Source of the DNA: Diphasiastrum complanatum
Taxonomy: Eukaryota > Streptophyta > Lycopodiopsida > Lycopodiales > Lycopodiaceae
Direction of reading: 5' to 3'
Length of the DNA: 64,000 nt
Assembly (NCBI GenBank): GCA_029204225.1
Contig: CM055100.1
Location: forward strand, 53,507,714 to 53,571,713
A program made the position numbers and the translations under genes. Below the pieces are notes generated by a model. That model saw only the letters and a program-made list of their open reading frames with translations, did not search any database and was not told the origin of the DNA. Below, piece after piece: positions 56,384 to 64,000 of this stretch (its first letter is position 1; each line of letters begins with the position of its first letter).

Positions 56384-56990
56384 CTAAAGTTTGAGGATTT
56401 GTATATAAGACTATCAGCTACAAAGAAGTGATCAGCAAAGAACTAGGACTTTTAAAAATACGCAATGCACAAAAGAAACAACTAACCCAAGGAAAAAACA
56501 GAGGATGAAAGAGAATTTTCAAAAAAAAGAGAGGATGAAAGATAATTTTCAAAAAAATAGAGGATGAAAGAGAAGTAGCATAAGATCCACTTACTGTCAG
56601 AAATTGGAAACGAATATTTTACTCGTCTGAATTTTTTGCTCTTGCATGAAAACTGATTCTAATCACAAGTAAGAGAGCACTATTGCAAGCACAAACTATA
56701 ACTGATTGATGCCTGGATAATCAGGGATTTTGAAAGGTCAGGCACTGCAGAAAATGTTATCTAGAAGGCAAATTGATTTTCAAACAGGGACTCCAGATTA
56801 CGTAAACAAGCAAGAGTCTCTTTTTATTACTTACAGAGTCTGGAGGACAGAAATGTACAGACATTGAATCTAACATAACCGGATACATGCAATGTTCAAC
56901 CTTATACAGACCACCCACAAAGCGTTAGGCCATCAACTCCGTCTGCTTAACGCAAACCACATGTTACATCAAGCCACTCCTAATAAAGGA
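56384..56990. other. Intron of ACD11-like gene
   Basis: AT-rich with short repeats of gagaggatgaaagataattttc (56510-56570). No exon recognised. Confidence 0.5.
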
Positions 56991-56994
56991 CCCA

Positions 56995-57184
56995 GTACCC
57001 CATGCCAAAGCTAAGCACGACTCTCTGAGGTCCAATGCCAACTAATTACAATTTATTTACAATTTACTTACAAAGGTCACCACAGGCTGGTGACTTAGCC
57101 ATTTCAGTAATTACAATAATTACAAAACGTACATGTGTCTCTGAAAACTATAAATAACCGGGACAGGGAGTAAAGGCTCTAACA
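56995..57184 (-). mobile_element. gypsy 3' LTR segment
   Basis: On the - strand it starts TGTTAGAGCCTTTACTCC at 57184, right after a polypurine tract (agtgggaaggga). It matches the 5' LTR (61287 downward) for about 190 bp with very few differences. Similarity ends near 56997, so the LTR is truncated or recombined there. Confidence 0.75.
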
Positions 57185-60100
57185 TCCCTTCCCACTCAAA
57201 AAAAAACATCGTCCGCAATGACCAACTAGTGTACTGTGCATGCAAACCGTGCGCGGTCTCCCAGGTAACATTTGTAAGAGGTCTTCCATGCCAAGCAACT
57301 AGATATATCAAAGATCAAGCGGTTACACAGACGTTTCTCCCGCCTTTCGAATATCCTTGTTGGCTCATGGATCTCCTCTCCATGCTCCTGAATAGAGTCA
57401 CAACTGACTCATCTCCGTACACCGGAGTTGTCGACAACAACTGGCCTAATCAAGCCTCCTACGATAACCAGCATCCCATACTACTGGCGATCGGACTCGG
57501 CTCTCACTAGCACCACGATTGCTTGTCTTAATTTTTTTCAACTAACTCAAGCATCTTACTCATAGAGTTAGAAATCAACTGTACTAGGCGCTTTGAGGAA
57601 TTCCCACCGTAACAAAACTAGTAGGCCTAAAACCATATTGGGCCACCATAAGTTACATAGGATCATCTCATAGGTCCAATCCACACCCGGATGACTAGCA
57701 CCAGTACTATCATAACATAAATGCAAAATCTCCCTACACAGCCCTTTACTTAATACTAACTGAAATGGGGAGTTTGCCATTTCCTTTAACTATACCATCA
57801 TCTGCCATGGTATACTTCAGGAAAGTGTGAGCAAAGAGATCAGAGCTCTCCTTCTGAGACTCTACTTGGCCAAGATTTACCTCTCTCACAACCTCCTTAC
57901 AATAAACAATGAGGATCCTCTTGCTGAATTTATCTGATCTCAGCAATCAGGTCATTCTCTATGACCACAAAAGACATTCGATACAATATACGAGATAATG
58001 CACCAAGCACACGATTTTCGATACCTTTCCTGTACCGAATTTCGATGTGAAATTCCTGCATCAATTCAGCCCACCTGGCTAATTGCAGAAATACATAAAA
58101 ATGTCATGGTCGGCGTATACAAACCCGCACCACCACAAAAAAAAAAATGCCTCCATACTTTCAAAGCATGGACAATGGCATACAACTCTTCTGAGCAGGG
58201 TTGAGCTTCTCACTCACAAAGGCCACTGGCCTACCCTCTTGCATCAGAATTGTCCCAACAACGACATCACTTGCATCCGTTACTATGACAAATGGTTTAT
58301 GAGGGTCTACTATCTTTAATGTGACAAAGTCAGCCACAACTTGTTTCAAAGCATTGAAACTTCATTGCTGAACATCTATCCACTTATTATTCTATAGCAT
58401 ATTTGGTCAAAGGTGCAGCCATGTGTGAACAACCCTTCACACCTTGCAAAAAAACCCAAACAATCCAAGAGAGCCGCAGTCTTACGCACATGCACTTCAC
58501 GAACTTAGAGTTACTAATATCCATTTTTCAAACAACTTTGCTAGCACCGTACAATACCGGATCATCAATATGCGGAATAGGACATCAATGCTTGACAAAC
58601 TCCTTGAACATTGGGCGTCCCATACCGTCCTTTGCCCTTGGGGAGTTCAAGTATTGATAAGCCCACACACATACGCCGTGACCCGTCTGTTGGTCTAGGT
58701 TCATAAGTAAGTCAACTTGTTCTTGCCATATGTTACTTTTGGAACCAGTAGTAAACATATCAAACAAAAACAAAAACATATATGCTTACAACGAACCCCC
58801 ACATACTAAGCTGCCATGATCAAAGGTCCTAAAGGCACATCAGGCTCACCTCAAAGTGAATGGATTCTACCATCACGCTGGAACTCACACACGTGAGTAC
58901 CCCAAGCGATGTAGAGTTTCCGTACTACGTGCCAACATATCCCAAGTACCACATCAAAACATGCCAAACACATTATCTTTATATCCAACTTCTTAACCTA
59001 ACTTTGAATGGTTAATGGCATATCCACAACCTTGAAACCTCCCCCAATTGTACACTTTCCATCAGCCCTCACGACTATGTACCAATACAGGGATGGTTGC
59101 ATGCTCACAGTCAACCTTTCAATCAAAGTCAAGTACGTTATGAGAGGACTTAGTGTCAAGCAGAACACACATTCATACCACACAATTGTCCAGTCATAAC
59201 AATCAAGAAGTACCTGGAAATCAATACATGTGTTAAACAATTGTGGCAAAAGAAATAACATCAACCTTACCTGATCATCGACACTTTCACAAGATGAAGA
59301 GTACTTCCCTGAACTTCATCCTGCTCCGGCTCTTCAATAACCATAGGTGCTTGTGCTTGCTTCACTAGAAAATTGCATGAAGTCCGCAATGGATTCCGTG
59401 GACATTCCTTCCACATGCCTTCTACCAAGTAACCAAAGCAAAACTCTCTCTTTTGGAACACCCTTGGTCTTGCGGCATTAGCAACAAAGATCGTTGGCTG
59501 AACATCGGATTGCCCATATAATCGTTGTCCCTAGAAGCTACAACTACTTGTCGCACTGAAGGACGATGACCTCTTTGGACATTAGACCGCCCATACAATC
59601 CTTTGTCCTCGGAAGCCCCTGCTTCTTCTCCTTTCAGGTCACTTGAAACTTGCCTTTGCACAAATTGACGTTTAATCCTTTTGAGCTTCTGTTTACCCCA
59701 AGAGCCAAAAAACTGCCTGAACCTTATTACGTGTTTCAACAACAAGGCTATCTGAACTGCTCCTTGGAGGGTACGAGTCTGCTTCTTTACAACAAAAGGT
59801 TTTGAGACTTCCATGCAAGCCCTCCACAAAATGAAACACTTAAACAATCATACCGCTTCCGGTTCTTGTGAGGATCTTGATGTCTTCAACATTCAAGGAT
59901 TTGTTGAAAAATCACCTCCATAGAATCCACCTTGGCTGCCACTTCCTCAATTCTCAGTATCCTGATGCTAGAACCCTCCAACGGATCCATGTTTACAGTG
60001 TTGCAAACCTATCCACCTGCTTAGAGGTCAAAATTATCGGCAAGAATGAGTTTACAACTCTCAAACCCTTTTTTCCTTATATTTTGGCCCAAAAGTCGGA

Positions 60101-60663
60101 CCAACTTTGGAAGGCTATAACTTTTCCGCGACTTGGACTTTTCCTGAGCGGTCAATTTGTAGTAGGTCGCCCTCCAGCTGGCTTTCCAATGAACCCTTAA
60201 CAGTCCGGTTTAGGCTAGAATTGCCCAATCATCAAGCAATTTCTTCTCAGCTGGTTTTGCACCTATGTATGAGAACCAAATTTTGAAAAAACACCATAGG
60301 ACTTTGTTTTCTTTGCTGTAAATTGCATACTACAGCCCTTGAGGTCTGCCTAGAAGACTCCCAAAATTTGAGGATGATCCAAGAACCGAGCGGAAAGTTA
60401 CGAAGAAAAAACTCTTCAGCCTGCCAGCGCCCACCAGCTACAAGAAAATTCTCAAAATCGCTTGGATTTCGCTGCTGGGGTTGGTTCCTGTGACTAATCT
60501 ACTGTGCCTTAGCAATAGGAACAGTTTGCAACAGATCCCATAGCCATCTGAGCTCTCAATCAAAATTTATGAGCAAAAAACTCCCCTTTCTCTCTCTAGA
60601 ACGTTTTTGTTTTTTGCTGTCCCAAGCTTCCAAAACTTGCAAACCCTCGCTCTGATACCAAAT
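57185..60663 (-). mobile_element. Ty3/gypsy chromodomain element between LTRs, decayed
   Basis: The primer-binding site TGGTATCAGAGC (complement of initiator Met tRNA 3' end) is at 60660-60649 next to the 5' LTR. Gag remnants are at 59850-59260 with a damaged knuckle (CFGYLVEGMWKECP). Protease traces are at about 59230-58830. RNase H lies at 58349-58161 (KPFVIVTDASDVVVGTIL, GRPVAFVSEKLNPAQ). Integrase fragments are at 57946-57568 and a chromodomain at 57311-57220 (YLVAWHGRPLTNVTWETAHGL). It is the same lineage as the element at 13.4-16.9 kb. Very many stops; most of RT is lost. Confidence 0.82.
60649..60660 (-). other. Primer-binding site (Met tRNA)
   Basis: gctctgatacca on the + strand is TGGTATCAGAGC on the element strand, two bases after the 5' LTR end (...GACA). 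Confidence 0.8.
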
Positions 60664-61287
60664 GTCAGACTCCAAATCTGAAACTTCACTTAAAACCTGG
60701 CCTATCCCGTGCACAACAATCAGCAATGTCGATCCCTGTCGATTTCCCTGCATGTACAAACATCAAAGCACACGAAACATGGTGGAGCTGGTTGCCTTGT
60801 CTCCTCCCAACCTTTGCTGCATAGATTATGATCAGGAATGCCTCTCTCTAGGCTCACTTATGCACAATCCTCAAGCACCCCTTAACCCTGACCTTTCCTA
60901 ACGACGACACATGGCCAATTCCATGCACAGTCGACACTTGCCACTTGGCAGTACCCTGACACATAGGCAAGTGAGTAGGCTGACATGTGTCACTCATACA
61001 CTAGACCAAGTGTCCCTATGAGCATGTGGCACGTGTCATGTTTGACCGGTCAACCCTAACATGTGTCACTCATTCACTAGACCAAGTGTCCCAGTGAGCA
61101 CCCCATGCCAAAGCTAAGCACGACTCTCTGAGGTCCAATGCCAACTAATTACAGTTTATTTACAATTTACTTACAAAGGTCACCACAGGCTGGTGACTTA
61201 GCCATTTCAGTAATTACAATAATTACAAAACGTACATGTGTCTCTGAAAACTGTAAATAACCGGGACAGGGAGTAAAGGCTCTAACA
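60664..61287 (-). mobile_element. gypsy 5' LTR
   Basis: Starts TGTTAGAG at 61287 and ends GACA at 60664, next to the primer-binding site. It contains an internal 76-bp-offset duplication of acatgtgtcactcat(a/t)cactag (60983 and 61059). Only its first 190 bp match the 3' LTR. Confidence 0.75.
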
Positions 61288-61294
61288 ATAGGAC

Positions 61295-62024
61295 TGTTGG
61301 GGACATCATGCTCCCCCCTGCAATTGGCTTTCTCTACCATTACGCTGAAAGCTCAGGGTGTTCTCCTGATAATTTCTGTGGAGGGAAGGCCCTAAGCTGT
61401 AGAGCCAATCTCTCCCGAGAGCAAGGTCTGTACGATCTAGGTGCATTATTTGAAAGTTAATTTCATCTTGATACCCCTAAATATCAAGATTTAAGTTGCT
61501 TAGCATAGTTCCCAAATTTTCTTGCCCATCCAATAAGAGAGAGAGAAGCCTAGGGGAGTTAAAGAATCTCCAAGAACCTCCTTAGGCTTATGGAAGGTCA
61601 AGAGACTCCTTCCATAACCTATGACTCTTTGAATGCCTTTCTTGTGGGAGTTGGGAACCCAATGGACACTTTAGAAGGGCGCCCTCCTACTAGGTCCCAT
61701 TGCCCAAGTTGTGCATGTATACTTTGGTCCTAGACCATTAGGTGATATGTTCAAGGTTGAGGCCATCCAATGACTTTCTAACACCTCTCTAGGTTCCATA
61801 CCTCCATCCAAGGCATAGACACGTACTTGCCCTTAACCAAGGACACTAGTACCTTAATGTAAGGCACCTACCCTTAATCCTAAGGGTACTCCTTATCCAA
61901 GGGTCACGTGACTCCATACCTCCGGCCTAGGTATAGTCACTTGCCTGCCCTTATCCAAAGGCACATACCCTTAATCCTAAGGGTAACCCTTATCCAAGGG
62001 TAGCTTGCCATTTAGCCCCCAACA
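61295..62024 (-). mobile_element. Candidate LTR (730 bp)
   Basis: Bounded by perfect 8-bp inverted ends tgttgggg (61295-61302) and ccccaaca (62017-62024), as in LTRs. Includes repeated cccttaatcctaagggt / cttatccaagggt motifs. It abuts gypsy gag. No target-site duplication was seen. Confidence 0.45.
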
Positions 62025-62504
62025 CTAAATGGACCAATAGGGGTCTGAAGTACTGCTAGTTTCTCTAGACCAGTACTTTATATTCATCTCGAAGCCCACG
62101 GACAAACCCTCTGACTTTCTGTCGTCCATATTTTTTATCTTTAATATGGCCTCTCGATACTGCGAGATATACTGTGCTAAGGATTTGTCCATGACTGTTA
62201 TCTCCCAGGCTTCCCAAGCTCTATCAAGTTCATTTTCAGGTAGAAACTCTCGTAGGAAGGCCTCTTCAAAAGCCTTCCATGACCGGGGGGTCTGCCCGGT
62301 CTCATGGAAGTTTAACCACCACTTGTAGGCCATGGGTCCTAGGGAAAAGCTAGCTTCGATTGCTTGCAAATTGTCAGGGGTATGTTTAAGAGCATGAATG
62401 TTCTTCCATTTGCTGAGGAAGGCATGTTCTAAAACAGTCCCACGGTGGTTGTTGTCGATTTTCGCGGGACAACAAAGTAAGTTCGTTTTATTATGGAAAG
62501 ACAC
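62025..62504 (-). pseudogene. gypsy Gag capsid fragment
   Basis: A 159-residue frame resembling the retrotransposon Gag capsid: AIEASFSLGPMAYKWWLNF, SWKAFEEAFLREFLPEN, and SLAQYISQYREAI. It is cut at the LTR-like segment, and no knuckle or pol follows. Confidence 0.75.
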
Positions 62505-62520
62505 GTGCCTCTACAAAATC

Positions 62521-63515
62521 AGTGGACTATGCTGATTTTTTCAGATTTTGCTCTTACATCTCATGGAGATGTTGTGGAAGAACCTGATTTTTATGAGCAG
62601 CCAGGGAGTAAAATGTTGGGAGAATGCGATGCAAGATGAGTATGACTCACTCATGAAAAACCAGATTTGGGTTCTTGTTGATCTTCCTCATGGGAAGAAG
62701 GCAATTGGTTCTAAATGGGTATACAAAATCAAGTACAAGGCAGATGGTACCATTGAAAGGTACAAGGCAAGGCTTGTTGCCAAAGGCTAAGCTCAGCAAA
62801 GAGGATTGATTATGAGGAGACTTTACTACTCGGATGACTACCGTGAGGGTAGTAACCTCTTTGGCTGCCCCATTTTGGTTGGCATTTGCCATAAAGACAA
62901 CATTCCTCAATGGTGATCTCAATGAGGGAAGTGTACTTTCAACAACCTGCTGGTTTTTTGGTTGAAGGCCAAGAAGATAAAGTTTGTCTTCTCAAGAAGG
63001 CACTCTCATTTACCTATGTAATTCAAGACCAGACATTTCTTATAGTGTCTCACTCATGAGTCAATTCATGCATGCCCCGATGACATCACATTGGAAAGCG
63101 TTGAAGAGGATCTTTCAATATCTTCAAGGAACAAGAAGTCATGGACTGATTTTCCTGGCTTGTGATGATGCATGGTTTGGTGATAGTGACTCGGATAGAT
63201 CAAGACACTACACGCTCTACAAGTGGACATTGCTTTTTCTATGGAAATTCTGCAATTTCTTGGTGAAGTAAAAAGCAGCCCACTGTTGCTACTTCTTCTA
63301 GTGAGGCAGAATATAGAGCAATCTTTTCAGCCACAACGGAGAGTTTATGGCTGAGAAGACTACTTGTTGACATGAAGTTTGGTGAGCCCTCAGCCACTCT
63401 TATCTTGAGTGATAGTTAGAGTGCTATTGCCATTGCACGAAATCCTGTTTTTCATGCGAGGACGAAGTACATCGAGATCCATTACCACTTTGTTCAAGAG
63501 AGACGTCATGATGAC
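62521..63515 (+). mobile_element. Ty1/copia fragment, RT and RNase H pieces
   Basis: RT start at 62600-62790 (MQDEYDSLMKNQIWVLVDL, KWVYKIKYKADGTIERYKA). A damaged middle contains VYFQQPAGFLVEGQEDKVCL. A jump at about 63000 leads into the RNase H region (GTLIYLCNSRPDISYSVSLM). The STEAEY-like and HIEIHYHFVQE-like blocks lie at 63300-63500. The RT catalytic core is deleted. It ends at about 63515. Confidence 0.78.
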
Positions 63516-64000
63516 GACATTTTACTTCAACCATGTCTCTTCTTGCAATTTGTTTGTCCACGACTTGGTTGTCCAAGATCTTCCAAAACTGGTCCTTGTT
63601 GTCCAACAGTTCCTGCAGACTGATTTTGAGCAACAATGGGCGGATTCATGATGAACATTAGGCTCTAAACTTGATGTGGTGTTGGGCAGTTCGAAACTGG
63701 TTGATTGCTGCCCCTTATCTCCAAAAATAGAGGATGGTACCAATCTGGAAAAACGGGAAAAGTCATCAATAAAAGTCACAAAAATAGATGCACTTTCCAA
63801 TGGATTTGTCCTCATTGGACCACAAACATCAGCTATGAACTAAATCAATTTTATCAAGAACCCTTATAGTTCCATCAATTGGAAAAGGTTTCCGCTTCAA
63901 CATAGTTGAAACCGAAAGAAGATTCTTCTTGATTCCTGGAACATAAGGCACATTTCTTGATGTACTTTTCTTCACCATTAGGCAAAATGATGACTACAAT
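63516..64000 (-). mobile_element. Ty1/copia fragment, pre-integrase and integrase
   Basis: Read from the window edge downward: a pre-integrase block (VPGIKKNLLSV and MLKRK) at about 63950-63880, then the integrase core DVCGPMRTNPLESA and FVTFIDDFSRF at about 63830-63760. Frame shifts follow. It runs off the window at 64000 and meets the + strand copia fragment at about 63515. Confidence 0.72.

Noticed and set aside
56595-57184. Full-length 3' LTR ending at tgtcaga near 56595
   Set aside because: The sequence below 56995 does not resemble the 5' LTR, so the boundary match is probably chance.

Overview
This window looks like nuclear DNA from a land plant with a large, repeat-rich genome. The evidence is two conserved plant genes split by retroelement-filled introns, abundant Ty1/copia and chromodomain Ty3/gypsy elements, a hAT transposon with spliced introns, a Helitron helicase remnant, and many long (CT/GA)n microsatellites. 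The L1-like LINE family and the intron expansion would suit a fern, lycophyte or gymnosperm, but the sequence does not settle the species.

Real genes. (1) A HAD-superfamily hydrolase (SDT1/pyrimidine 5'-nucleotidase-like) lies on the + strand in six exons between 18483 and 38567. All splice phases match. The fourth phase-0 intron junction spans about 16.6 kb (19896-36518), which is packed with a copia fragment, a minisatellite, LINE pieces, a gypsy element, a duplicated hAT transposase and a second gypsy. The 5' exon(s) with the DxDxT motif were not found. (2) The 3' half of an ACD11-like glycolipid-transfer protein gene lies on the - strand (exons 56383-56211, 55870-55725, 55149-55043). Its next upstream intron carries a chromodomain gypsy element.

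Layout. 0-1.4 kb: internally deleted copia (-) and TG/TA-rich repeat. 1.5 kb: hAT fragment. 2.3-7.2 kb: two LINEs head-to-tail on the - strand, bounded by (TC)n tracts. 8.0-10.9 kb: internally deleted copia (+). 10.9-12.3 kb: internally deleted LINE (+) ending in (CT)n, then a MITE-like repeat. 13.4-16.9 kb: chromodomain gypsy (-). 17.4 kb: orphan acidic terminal exon. 18.5-38.6 kb: HAD gene and its nested elements. 39.4-40.6 kb: large imperfect palindrome. 41.3-44 kb: decayed copia (+) carrying a copy of the ACD11 3' region. 44-46 kb: C-rich and AT-rich minisatellites and a Helitron-like hairpin end. 46.9-47.9 kb: decayed copia (+). 49.9-54.1 kb: Helitron helicase remnant between direct repeats, then a MITE. 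54.3-56.4 kb: ACD11 homologue. 57-61.3 kb: gypsy (-). 61.3-64 kb: an LTR candidate, gypsy gag (-), and two copia fragments in opposite orientation.

All mobile-element coding regions seen are interrupted by stops, frameshifts or deletions, so none appears autonomous. The most unusual features are LINEs sitting inside (TC)n tracts in a constant orientation, a 31-bp tandem array directly upstream of a LINE ORF1, a tandemly duplicated hAT transposase with a long proline-rich AT-hook tail, and an inverted second copy of that tail that could form a long hairpin RNA.
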